Shown here one piece after another: positions 27,306 through 35,023 of a stretch of DNA of 64,000 bases; within the stretch, counting starts at the first letter, position 1; the number at the start of each line of letters is the position of its first letter. This DNA comes from Paenibacillus cellulositrophicus (lineage in GTDB: Bacteria > Bacillota > Bacilli > Paenibacillales > Paenibacillaceae), in the NCBI RefSeq assembly GCF_009363095.1, contig NZ_CP045295.1, positions 744,001 through 808,000 on the forward strand, given 5' to 3'. Below the pieces are notes generated by a model. That model was not told the DNA's origin and ran no database searches. It saw only the letters and a program-made list of their open reading frames with translations. The position numbers and the translations under genes were made by a program.

Positions 27306-28361
27306 TTATTTGGCCGGTAAAAATTCGGTGGTAAATACGTTGGCGATCGGCTCCGCTTTCTTCAAAACGCCGACTTCGATGAGCTGCTTCTGCACCTCTT
27401 CCCACCGCTCCTTCGTCATGGTACCGACGCCCTGCTCCGCCGCGTCACCGCCGAATACGAGATCCATCTCCTTTTCGGCGCTGTACTTCATCATATCCAG
27501 ATCCATATCCGGGTTTTGCTCGTGGATGGCTGGATTGACTTCCTCGGCGTGGTTTTTGTAGTAATCCCACCCTTTTACCGTCGCTTCAACGAACGCTTTG
27601 ACTTTGTCCGGATGCTCCTTGATCATCTTCTCGGTCGTAAAATAGACGTTGGCGTAAAGGTTATACCCGGAATCCGCGATCAGCATCGTGCCGACGTTCA
27701 CTCCCTGCTTTTCCAAAGTATAAGGCTCGGATGTGATGTATCCCTGCGTCAAAGCGTTAGGGTCGTTCACAAAATTGACCAACGATCCCGTATACTTCAG
27801 CTCCTTGACCTGATCCAGCTTATATTTGCTTTTCATGTACAGCCAGAAACTCGCCGTCGGAGCGACGTAAACCGCATGTCCGTTCAGGTCGGAGAAGTCC
27901 TTGATTCCCGCTTCCTTGTGATAAATCAGCACCTGCGGGCTCTTCTGAAACGAGGCGGCGATAGCTACGATCGGAATGCCCTCCTGCCTTGCGACCAAAA
28001 TATCGTCGCCGTTCGCGATGCCGAAGTCGGCTTTGCCGGAAGCTACGATCTGTGTGGAGGATACCTGCGGACCCCCGGGCGTCAGCGTCATGTCCAGCCC
28101 CGCGTCCTTATAGAAGCCTTGCTGGACGGCCGCGAAGTTGCCGCCATGTTCCGGTTCGGCGAACCAGTTGAGAACCAAGGTCGATTTCTCCAGCTTCGGC
28201 TCTGCGGAAGCCGTCCCCGTCTTTTCCCCGGAGGATGCTGTTTCCGGAGCTGCCGTTTTCCCCGAACAGGCGGCCAGCATTCCCGTCATCAATACGGCGC
28301 ATAAGGACAATGCCATCATCTTCTTAACACTGCGTTTGTTCGCTGTCATTTTCGTTGCCAT
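27306..28361 (-). CDS. NMT1/THI5-type ABC substrate-binding lipoprotein (orphan)
   Basis: A 351-residue lipoprotein: signal peptide with lipobox LAAC (Cys32), then an NMT1/SsuA-like binding fold (STLVLNWFAEPEHGGNFAAVQQGFYKDAGLDMTL, ASGKADFGIANGDDILVARQEGIPIVAIAA). This family binds pyrimidine precursors, sulfonates or other small heterocycles. ATG 28361 has AAGGGGG nine bases ahead. No permease or ATPase gene is adjacent, but an SsuBC-type pair without a binding protein lies at 47.2-48.9 kb, on the other side of the puc operon. I infer that they work together. A sigma-A promoter and a GlnR/TnrA-type box lie upstream, linking it to the nitrogen island. Confidence 0.88.
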   Translation of the reverse strand: MATKMTANKRSVKKMMALSLCAVLMTGMLAACSGKTAAPETASSGEKTGTASAEPKLEKSTLVLNWFAEPEHGGNFAAVQQGFYKDAGLDMTLTPGGPQVSSTQIVASGKADFGIANGDDILVARQEGIPIVAIAASFQKSPQVLIYHKEAGIKDFSDLNGHAVYVAPTASFWLYMKSKYKLDQVKELKYTGSLVNFVNDPNALTQGYITSEPYTLEKQGVNVGTMLIADSGYNLYANVYFTTEKMIKEHPDKVKAFVEATVKGWDYYKNHAEEVNPAIHEQNPDMDLDMMKYSAEKEMDLVFGGDAAEQGVGTMTKERWEEVQKQLIEVGVLKKAEPIANVFTTEFLPAK

Positions 28362-28398
28362 GTTACCCATCCCCCTTAGGACTTGACTTTCTATGCCT

Positions 28399-28428
28399 AT
28401 CATAGGAGATACGTCAAATTAGCGTCAA
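28399..28428 (-). promoter_or_regulatory. Sigma-A-like promoter of the NMT1-type binding protein gene
   Basis: On the minus strand TTGACG (28423-28428) and TATGAT (28399-28404) are 18 bases apart, ending 38 bp upstream of the start codon. The -10 element lies in a small palindrome, CCTATCATAGG. Confidence 0.6.
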
Positions 28429-28516
28429 CAAATATGCCGTCGATTTGTAATCACGAACAAAAAATCAAATTAAATGTGTAACGAACGCCTATCCCCTAAC
28501 ATTACTACGTCTAATT

Positions 28517-28533
28517 TGTAATTTATACTTACA
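28517..28533. promoter_or_regulatory. GlnR/TnrA-type box upstream of the binding-protein gene
   Basis: TGTAATTTATACTTACA fits TGTNAN7TNACA perfectly. It lies about 90 bp upstream of the -35 hexamer proposed for the binding-protein gene. Confidence 0.55.
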
Positions 28534-28599
28534 TGAACCTGACTAAAATTGTATTTGTCTTTACCCGCCCGTGCCCCCTTAAATTCCATTGGCACAATC

Positions 28600-28650
28600 C
28601 AAAAAAGCCGTTTGCGCTTTTCGACACCCTTAGTCGAAAGGCAAACGGAT
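28600..28650 (-). terminator. Terminator of the puc operon
   Basis: On the minus strand CCGTTTGC pairs with GCAAACGG, an inner TTTCGAC/GTCGAAA pair extends the stem, and CTTTTTT follows, 16 bases after the pucG stop. Confidence 0.85.
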
Positions 28651-28665
28651 GGATGGTTTCTGAAC

Positions 28666-29937
28666 TTATCCCACTCGCGCTTCTTCATACGCGTCTAATG
28701 CCGCCTGCACCGCTTCACCCGCCGGCAGCTTGACGCCGGCCCGGAGCAGTACCGCCTCCAGCGCACCCAGCAGGTGCAGGATATTCGTCTGCCTGCAGCT
28801 GTATCCCATGGTGCCAATCCGCCAAATCTGACCCGCGAGCGGTCCAAAGGAGCTGGCAATTTCGATGCCGAATTGGTGAAGCAGCATCGCACGTACCGTC
28901 TCCCCGTCTACGCCCTCCGGAATATGCACGCAGGTCACCATCGGCAGCTTGGACAGCGGGTCGCCGTACATGGACAGTCCCATCGAGGTCAGCCCGGCCA
29001 TCAACGCGGATTCGTGCAGACGGTGCCGCTTGAAACGCGCCTCCAGTCCCTCGGCCAGCACCAGGCGAAGTCCTTCATGAAGCGCATACAGCATGGAGGT
29101 CATCTCCGTATGATGGTTCAGCCGCTTGGGGCTCCAGTAATCCTGCAGCTGGGCCAAATCCAGATAATTGCTCTGGATGGGACTAGGCCCCGGCGAAGCC
29201 TCCTGTAACGGGAGGGAAGCGGCATTGCTGCGCAGTCCCCGCTCAATGCGTTTGCGGGCAACAATTTTCCGCTCTGCGCGTTCGTTATACGTTATCGGCG
29301 CCATGCCTGACGGAACGGACAGGCACTTTTGCGTGCCGCCGATGACCGCGTCGAGCTGCCAGGCGTCCGTATCGACCGCCGTGCCGCCAATGGTTGCTAC
29401 GGCGTCGACGATCAGCAGTGCGCCGTGTCGACGGCAGGCTTCGCCGATCCCGGCCAGCGGCTGCATCCGGCCCGTGGAAGTCTCCCCGTGCACCATGGCG
29501 ACGACATCCGGCTGCTCGCGGCCGATGGCTTCGATCAATTCGGCAGGGTCAAACACAGTACCCCACGACTTCTCCTGTGTAATGACCCTGCCGCCGCACC
29601 GCTCGGCGATTTCGTGCAGCAGGTGGCCGAAACGCCCGTAGATCGGGACGAGCACCCGGTCCCCCGGCTCGATCAGGCTTGCCATCACGGCCTCAACCCC
29701 GGACCTCGACGTCCCGTCGACGGGATACGCCCACCGGTTGTCCGTACGAAACAATTCGCGCAGCATTCCCATCGTTTCATTCATCAGCTCCGTAAATGCC
29801 GGATCGAATTGACCAAGAATCGGATAAGACATGGCCCGCAGCACGCGCGGGTCAGCTTCTACCGGTCCCGGTGTCATAATGATGCGCGAAATCGGCACAA
29901 ATTCATTCCAGCTTCCCCCGGATACCCTATTCATCAT
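28666..29937 (-). CDS. pucG: (S)-ureidoglycine-glyoxylate aminotransferase
   Basis: A 423-residue class V PLP aminotransferase of the PucG type. It moves the amino group of (S)-ureidoglycine to glyoxylate, giving oxalurate and glycine. Visible features: MTPGPVEADPRVLRAMSYPILGQFDPAF, the PLP-phosphate loop PVDGTSRSGVEAVM, VDAVATIGG, and the PLP lysine in IGGTQKCLSVPSGMAP. It is the last gene of the puc operon, 4-base overlap with pucF, and is followed by a strong terminator. Confidence 0.9.
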   Translation of the reverse strand: MMNRVSGGSWNEFVPISRIIMTPGPVEADPRVLRAMSYPILGQFDPAFTELMNETMGMLRELFRTDNRWAYPVDGTSRSGVEAVMASLIEPGDRVLVPIYGRFGHLLHEIAERCGGRVITQEKSWGTVFDPAELIEAIGREQPDVVAMVHGETSTGRMQPLAGIGEACRRHGALLIVDAVATIGGTAVDTDAWQLDAVIGGTQKCLSVPSGMAPITYNERAERKIVARKRIERGLRSNAASLPLQEASPGPSPIQSNYLDLAQLQDYWSPKRLNHHTEMTSMLYALHEGLRLVLAEGLEARFKRHRLHESALMAGLTSMGLSMYGDPLSKLPMVTCVHIPEGVDGETVRAMLLHQFGIEIASSFGPLAGQIWRIGTMGYSCRQTNILHLLGALEAVLLRAGVKLPAGEAVQAALDAYEEARVG

Positions 29938-31193
29938 CCAACCACTCCTGTCGTATAGGCAAGCTCATGCAGGCAGGCAGCTAAAACTGCCGCTCCTTCC
30001 GCAAGGTGAGCCGGCTCCGTGTATTCCTCCTTGGCATGGCTGATCCCGCCCCGGCTCGGAACGAACAGCATGGCCGCGCGGCTGATGGCAGCCATCATTT
30101 GCGCGTCGTGTCCCGCGCCGCTGACCATGCGCAGGTACGGCAGACCCGCCTCCATGCACAGCCGCTCGATCCGTCCCGCCAGCGTACCGTCCATCGGGAC
30201 AGGCTCTGTCTTCAGCCAGCAGTCGGCCTTCACCTGCAGCTTTCTTGCGGCGGATATCCGTTGGAACGTCTCAAGAACGGACTCGCTGAACTCGTTCAGC
30301 ATCCAACTCTCGGCATGGCGGATATCCAAGGAGAAGCGTACCTCGCCGGGAATGACGTTCGGAGTATTGGGCCAGGCTTCGATCCGCCCGACGGTCGCTA
30401 CCACTCCATTACCGGCCCGCTTCGCCATTTCCTCCACCCGGACGATCATGTCGGCCGCTCCGGCCAGCGCATCGGCACGATATGACATCGGCGTCGTTCC
30501 CGCGTGGTTGCTGTTGCCCGTCACCGCGATCCCGTACCGGCGCTGTCCGACGATCGATTCGACCACGCCGATTCGCCGTCCGGCTGCCTCCAGCACGACA
30601 CCCTGTTCGATGTGCAGCTCAACGTAATCGCCAATGTCCCTCCGGCGGCAGTCGGGTTGGCTCCCGTGTCCGAAGCCAGCTGCTTTCATGGCCTCATCCA
30701 GCGATACGCCATCCGCGTCGTAAATGCCGGTTCCATCGCCGATCCGGTAGCGGCCGCCAATACTGCCCGAGCCCCAATACGTTAAGGGAAACCGGCTGCC
30801 TTCTTCCTCGCAGAAGGAGACCACTTCGAGCGTACGGAAAGGCATCCCGAACCTCCGCTTCAAATAGGACAACGCGGCGATACCGGCGGCGATGCCGCCG
30901 GCTCCGTCGTAGTCTCCGCCGGCGCGGACGGTATCCACGTGGGAGCCAGTCAGAACCACGGGTAGATCGGGACGGGTACCCGGCAGCCGGCCGTAGAGGT
31001 TCCCGACCCGGTCATAACGCACCTCCAGCCCCGCATCTGCCATGCGGCCGGCCAGCAGCCGCTGCGCCTCCTGCCAGGACGGCGAATACAGCAGCCGGGT
31101 GACGCCGCCCCCGGGTTCGCCCCCGATCCGGCCCAGCTCTTCCAGCAGACGCATCATATCAGCAAAAGCACCAGATTCAGCGGCAATATTCAT
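29934..31193 (-). CDS. pucF: Allantoate amidohydrolase
   Basis: A 419-residue M20/M28-type di-metal amidohydrolase that converts allantoate to (S)-ureidoglycine, ammonia and carbon dioxide. Metal motifs are present: GSHVDTVRAGGDYDGAGGIAAG and SFCEEEGSRF; the dimerisation and substrate region has YVELHIEQGVVLEA and the C-terminal SGAGHDAQMMA. I set the start at ATG 31193, which overlaps the allantoinase stop (ATGA) and begins the normal N-terminus (MNIAAESGAFADMMRLLEELG); the longer frame upstream is out-of-frame allantoinase sequence. Confidence 0.92.
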   Translation of the reverse strand: MNIAAESGAFADMMRLLEELGRIGGEPGGGVTRLLYSPSWQEAQRLLAGRMADAGLEVRYDRVGNLYGRLPGTRPDLPVVLTGSHVDTVRAGGDYDGAGGIAAGIAALSYLKRRFGMPFRTLEVVSFCEEEGSRFPLTYWGSGSIGGRYRIGDGTGIYDADGVSLDEAMKAAGFGHGSQPDCRRRDIGDYVELHIEQGVVLEAAGRRIGVVESIVGQRRYGIAVTGNSNHAGTTPMSYRADALAGAADMIVRVEEMAKRAGNGVVATVGRIEAWPNTPNVIPGEVRFSLDIRHAESWMLNEFSESVLETFQRISAARKLQVKADCWLKTEPVPMDGTLAGRIERLCMEAGLPYLRMVSGAGHDAQMMAAISRAAMLFVPSRGGISHAKEEYTEPAHLAEGAAVLAACLHELAYTTGVVG

Positions 31194-32611
31194 GGCGCCA
31201 CAACCTCCCCGCTGCGGCCGGCAGTGTGCGGCTTCAGCGGTGTCAGCCGCCGGCCGGCACCCGGACTTACGATTCCTCCCTCCGGCGTATAGACCAGGCG
31301 GCCCCGGCAGTACGTCGCAGCTACGGAGCAGCTGAAAATCCTGCCGATATATGGGCTGTGCCGGTGGCGCTGCAGCAGATCCTCTCTGCGCAAGACGTGC
31401 GGAGACGATGGCTGAATCAGCACCAAATCGGCATCCATTCCCACCTGAATTTTGCCTTTGCGGCGGCCAAGGCCAAATCTTCCGGCCGGACGTTCCGACA
31501 ACAGCTTCGAGAGCTGCGGAAGCGGAATTCCCCGCTTGATCCAGCCTTCCTCCAGCATCAGCAGCAGGGTGCTCTGGGCACCGGCGATGCCGCCCCATGC
31601 TCCAAAGAAGCCGCCGCCTTCGGTCACGGCCTTCATCGCTTCCGGGCAGGGTGAGTGGTCGGAAGCGATGAAATCAATCGCACCCGCCTTTAGACGTTCC
31701 CACATGCCTTCTATTAGAAAGGCCGAACGGAGCGGCGGCGCACATTTGGCCGCCGGTCCGATGCGGATCATATCCTCCTCGCTCAAAGTCAGATAATGCG
31801 GGCAGGTCTCCAGCGTTACGTCAAGGCCGCGCTGTTTGGCATCCTGAATCAGATCCACCGCTTCGGGGCTGCTGATGTGAACGAAATGCAGGGGGCATTC
31901 CGTCTCTTCCGCAAGGGCAAGTGCGGAGGCTACCGCCTCGAGTTCGGCTTCGACCGGGCGGGTCAACGCATAAGCTGCCGCATCGGTCCGCCCTGCGGCA
32001 AGGGCCTCGGCGGTCAGGCGTGACGTCATTTCGTCGCTTTCGGCATGCAGGGCAAGGAGGCCACCGAGACCGGCAATGCGCCGCATCCCTTCCCTCAGTT
32101 CGTCCGCCCCTACCTCACGGAATCGTCCCTCCCCTTCCCCGCCGGGATTTGACATGAACGCCTTGAATGCGATGACGCCGGCATCGGCCAGCGCTCGCAG
32201 CTGGTCCATTCGCCCTGGCACCAGTCCGCCCCACAAGGCATAATCCACCGCCGACCGGCCTTGCGCCAATCGTTCTTTGCGCCGCAGCGCATCCAGCGTA
32301 ACCGTCGGCGGGTTTCCGTTCAGCGGCATATCCGCGTACGCCGTGCAGCCGCCGGCCGCGAGCGCGGCAGAGCCCGTCTCAAACCCCTCCCAATGTCCAA
32401 AGTTTGGCTCATTGAGATGGACATGCATATCCACCACGCCGGCCATGACGATCTGGCCGTCCGCTTCTACGATTTTCGAAGCGGACATCCCCGAGATGCG
32501 GTCTTTGATTTCGGCGATCTTTCCATCGCGGATGGCGATATCCATCTTTGCGACTTCGTCCTCAAGCACGACGTTTCCGCCGCGTATGATCCATTCTTCG
32601 TGCGCATCCAT
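31190..32611 (-). CDS. pucH: Allantoinase
   Basis: A 473-residue cyclic amidohydrolase (AllB family) that opens allantoin to allantoate. The metal motif VVDMHVHLNEPNFGHWEGFETG, the lysine that is normally carboxylated (GVIAFKAFMSNPGG), AHAE-type His (LLALHAESDEM), HFVHISSPEAVDLI and FIASDHSPCP are all visible. ATG 32611 is preceded by AAAAGGGGTGGG. It follows the hydroxyisourate hydrolase gene by 22 bases and is coupled to pucF by ATGA. Confidence 0.94.
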   Translation of the reverse strand: MDAHEEWIIRGGNVVLEDEVAKMDIAIRDGKIAEIKDRISGMSASKIVEADGQIVMAGVVDMHVHLNEPNFGHWEGFETGSAALAAGGCTAYADMPLNGNPPTVTLDALRRKERLAQGRSAVDYALWGGLVPGRMDQLRALADAGVIAFKAFMSNPGGEGEGRFREVGADELREGMRRIAGLGGLLALHAESDEMTSRLTAEALAAGRTDAAAYALTRPVEAELEAVASALALAEETECPLHFVHISSPEAVDLIQDAKQRGLDVTLETCPHYLTLSEEDMIRIGPAAKCAPPLRSAFLIEGMWERLKAGAIDFIASDHSPCPEAMKAVTEGGGFFGAWGGIAGAQSTLLLMLEEGWIKRGIPLPQLSKLLSERPAGRFGLGRRKGKIQVGMDADLVLIQPSSPHVLRREDLLQRHRHSPYIGRIFSCSVAATYCRGRLVYTPEGGIVSPGAGRRLTPLKPHTAGRSGEVVAP

Positions 32612-32633
32612 GCTTCGCCCACCCCTTTTTCTA

Positions 32634-32993
32634 TCAGCTTCCGCGGTACGTGCTGTACCCTCCCGGCGCCAGCAGCAGCGGGATATGGTAATTTTCATTG
32701 CCGTTAGACACCCTGAACCGGATCGGAACAAGGTCCAGAAACGAAATCCCGTGGGCCGCCGCCTGTTGACGGAAATAATCGCCAACCCAAAACGTCAGCT
32801 CGTATTCGCCCCCGGGTACCAAATCGCCGTCCCACAGCGGCTGCGAAAGACGCCCATCAGCTCCCGTTATACCGGATGCCAGCAGCCGTCCCCCTTCCGC
32901 TTCCCGCCCCAGCAGCCGGAGTTCTACCTTAAGGCCGCATGCAGGCACCGCGCGGGACGTATCGAGCACATGTGTCGAAATCCGCCCGCTCAT
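32634..32993 (-). CDS. pucM: 5-Hydroxyisourate hydrolase (transthyretin-like)
   Basis: A 119-residue protein with the transthyretin-like fold. It hydrolyses 5-hydroxyisourate to OHCU after uricase. The catalytic HVLD motif (RISTHVLDTSRAVPACG) and the C-terminal signature YRGS (GGYSTYRGS) are intact, and the length is normal (~115). The start at 32993 overlaps the uricase stop by ATGA. It lies between uricase and allantoinase in the puc operon. Confidence 0.95.
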   Translation of the reverse strand: MSGRISTHVLDTSRAVPACGLKVELRLLGREAEGGRLLASGITGADGRLSQPLWDGDLVPGGEYELTFWVGDYFRQQAAAHGISFLDLVPIRFRVSNGNENYHIPLLLAPGGYSTYRGS

Positions 32994-33970
32994 CCGGAAC
33001 TGACGGTGCCTTCGGCCGGCTCCGGTGCGGCAATTAGATCTTCCCGGGTCATCGAAAAGCCCTGAAAGCCGAATGGCGGGCGCGGCTCGGTAAAGACCCC
33101 GGATGACAAGCCGTCCGCAGGTTCCACGACCGTCTCCCAAGTCCTGTTGCTCGTTTCAAACCGGACCTCGGCCAGCTGCGGAAACCGGATCAGAATCCGC
33201 TGCCCGATCAACCAGATCAAATGCTGGATCGACGGGGTCGCAAATTCATAAAAGACGTTCTGGGCAATGTCTCGTATCTGCTGGACGGGCACATGCTTGC
33301 CTACCTCCGGATGGATCGCATCCTGTGGGTCTTCATATCTCCAGCGGATATCGAGAAATATAAAGAGCGGCCGGTCATAGGCATCAGGCAGCGTCGTGTA
33401 TTCATCGCATATAAAGCCATAGAACGAGCTGCCGCTGACTTTGATCAGCTGCAGGTCCGACAAGCCGCTCCACGCCTCGTCGAGATCATACCCCTCGGCG
33501 CCGCGCGCCAGCTTCATCTCCGCGGAGGCATGATCGTTGTAAGAACGCCTGTACACAAGACGGTTATCCAGAAACCCTCCCGGGCCCGGCACCGGCAGAG
33601 GAAGAAAGGGAATCCGGTTAGCCGACAGCCGCACGGTGTCGATATGGCCGTAAGTCTCCATAAACCGTACGGCCAAAAAATGCAGCAGCGCTTCCGTCGT
33701 CCCTCCTGCAAAAGTTGCAGCTTGGCGCAAAATAAAATTTTTCATGGAATCGGTGGCCACCAGCTGCGCGTTGTCCCCATCGGTGAACGAAGTCAGCAGA
33801 GCGTCACCGCTGACCGCAAAACGAATGTTATGGGCAAACAAAATATTATCCTCCCCCACAAAGGGAGATTCTGGTATTGGGGCCGCTTCCAACGGCTCTG
33901 CGTAAGTCCTGTAAACAAGGACATCTCCTTTTCCGTAATAAAGCGTGCGTCCGGAGTTTATTTTCAGCAT
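32990..33970 (-). CDS. pucL: Uricase (urate oxidase), free-standing
   Basis: A 326-residue cofactor-free urate oxidase producing 5-hydroxyisourate and peroxide. It starts MLKINSGRTLYYGKGDVLVYRTYA, with the catalytic Lys14 in YGKGDV and the partner Thr73 in LVATDSMKNFI; the later Gln/Asn region and SSFYGFICDEYTTLPD are present. ATG 33970 has AAAGGATG nine bases ahead and lies 7 bases after the uraD stop. In Bacillus subtilis PucL is a fusion of OHCU decarboxylase and uricase; here the two activities are separate adjacent genes. Confidence 0.94.
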   Translation of the reverse strand: MLKINSGRTLYYGKGDVLVYRTYAEPLEAAPIPESPFVGEDNILFAHNIRFAVSGDALLTSFTDGDNAQLVATDSMKNFILRQAATFAGGTTEALLHFLAVRFMETYGHIDTVRLSANRIPFLPLPVPGPGGFLDNRLVYRRSYNDHASAEMKLARGAEGYDLDEAWSGLSDLQLIKVSGSSFYGFICDEYTTLPDAYDRPLFIFLDIRWRYEDPQDAIHPEVGKHVPVQQIRDIAQNVFYEFATPSIQHLIWLIGQRILIRFPQLAEVRFETSNRTWETVVEPADGLSSGVFTEPRPPFGFQGFSMTREDLIAAPEPAEGTVSSG

Positions 33971-33977
33971 GATTAAG

Positions 33978-34496
33978 TCATCCTTTCTGTTCGTGGCTGC
34001 GATCCGTGACGATCCGCCCCAGCCTGATTCGCGTAATTCGGGCAATCTCATGCAGCGCTTGCGTCCATTCGCGCTCCGGATCATGATCCATTCTTTGCCG
34101 CATCGCTTGCGCGATGTCGTCTTTGGTGCATCCGGTCACGGCCTTAATGAAAGGAAAACCGAATTTGCTTACATACTGCGCATTCATGGATGCAAAGGCT
34201 TCGTATTCCTCCCCGGTCAGCTGATCCAAACCCGCGCCCCGCTGCTCTTGTGCCGAAAATGCTGTGACTTGCATGCGCGTGGCAAGGTCGGGGTGCGCCT
34301 GAAGCAACGCCAGCACAAGGGACTCAGGCGCTGCGTACACCTGCTCCATCATCCGCTCGTGCAGCTCCGCAGCCGATGCGAACGGCCGCAGCTCCCATAC
34401 CTGCTCCGCCACCCAAGGCGAATGCTCGAAAACGCCGCCCAGGTGCCGGACGAACGTTTCGGTCGTCCCTTCGTTCAGTTCGTTGATCGTGATCAT
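33978..34496 (-). CDS. uraD: OHCU (2-oxo-4-hydroxy-4-carboxy-5-ureidoimidazoline) decarboxylase
   Basis: A 172-residue helical protein that decarboxylates OHCU to S-allantoin. The catalytic His68 lies in LLQAHPDLATRM, and the FGFPFIKAVTGCTKDDI segment near the end is typical. The start at 34496 overlaps the pucE stop by ATGA. It corresponds to the N-terminal domain of Bacillus subtilis PucL. Confidence 0.93.
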   Translation of the reverse strand: MITINELNEGTTETFVRHLGGVFEHSPWVAEQVWELRPFASAAELHERMMEQVYAAPESLVLALLQAHPDLATRMQVTAFSAQEQRGAGLDQLTGEEYEAFASMNAQYVSKFGFPFIKAVTGCTKDDIAQAMRQRMDHDPEREWTQALHEIARITRIRLGRIVTDRSHEQKG

Positions 34497-35023
34497 ATGC
34501 GCGCATCCTCCTTCCCTCCGGGACCACACCTTTCCCGGATGATCCGTTCCGATGCTCTCCGGACCGACCTTAGAATCGCCGCGTATCCCGTACAACGGCA
34601 CAGATTGCCGGACAGCGCTTCTTCTACCTGTTCCGGCTCCGGATCGGGATGTTCATCAAGCAGCGCAATGACGGTCATGATCATTCCCGGCGTGCAGTAA
34701 CCGCATTGAAAGCCCCCTTCCTCCAAAAAAGCCTGCTGCACGGGATGGACTCCATCCCGTCCGATGCCTTCGATCGTCGTAACGGACCGGCCCTCCGCCT
34801 GATACGCAGGGACCAGGCAGCTGTTGACCGGCACGCCGTCCATATGCACCATGCAGGCGCCGCACCGACCGATGTCGCATGACCGTTTCGTCCCGGTCAT
34901 GCCCAAATCGTCACGGAGAATGTCGAGGAGCCGTCTGGACGGCGATATGTTCAACGACACCCTCCCGCCATTGATCTCGCAGGTCCACGGCTTCAGCCGG
35001 ATACGATCCTTTTCGGATTTCAT
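34493..35023 (-). CDS. pucE: Xanthine dehydrogenase, [2Fe-2S] subunit
   Basis: A 176-residue electron-transfer subunit. The first cluster is bound by Cys49, 54, 57 and 69 (CDIGRCGAC ... C), the second by Cys107, 110, 142 and 144 (CGYC ... CRC). ATG 35023 is coupled to the pucD stop by ATGA and has GGGGGAGACGGT ahead. Third gene of the operon. Confidence 0.95.
   Translation of the reverse strand: MKSEKDRIRLKPWTCEINGGRVSLNISPSRRLLDILRDDLGMTGTKRSCDIGRCGACMVHMDGVPVNSCLVPAYQAEGRSVTTIEGIGRDGVHPVQQAFLEEGGFQCGYCTPGMIMTVIALLDEHPDPEPEQVEEALSGNLCRCTGYAAILRSVRRASERIIRERCGPGGKEDARI

Larger units (their letters stand above)
28362..28665. other. Control region between the orphan binding-protein gene and the end of the puc operon
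   Basis: No gene. It holds the promoter of the binding-protein gene, a GlnR/TnrA box (28517-28533) and the puc operon terminator (28600-28650). Confidence 0.7.

Noticed and set aside
31194..31598. N-terminal extension of the allantoate amidohydrolase frame
   Set aside because: It overlaps the allantoinase coding region in another frame; the ATGA-coupled start gives the normal family N-terminus.
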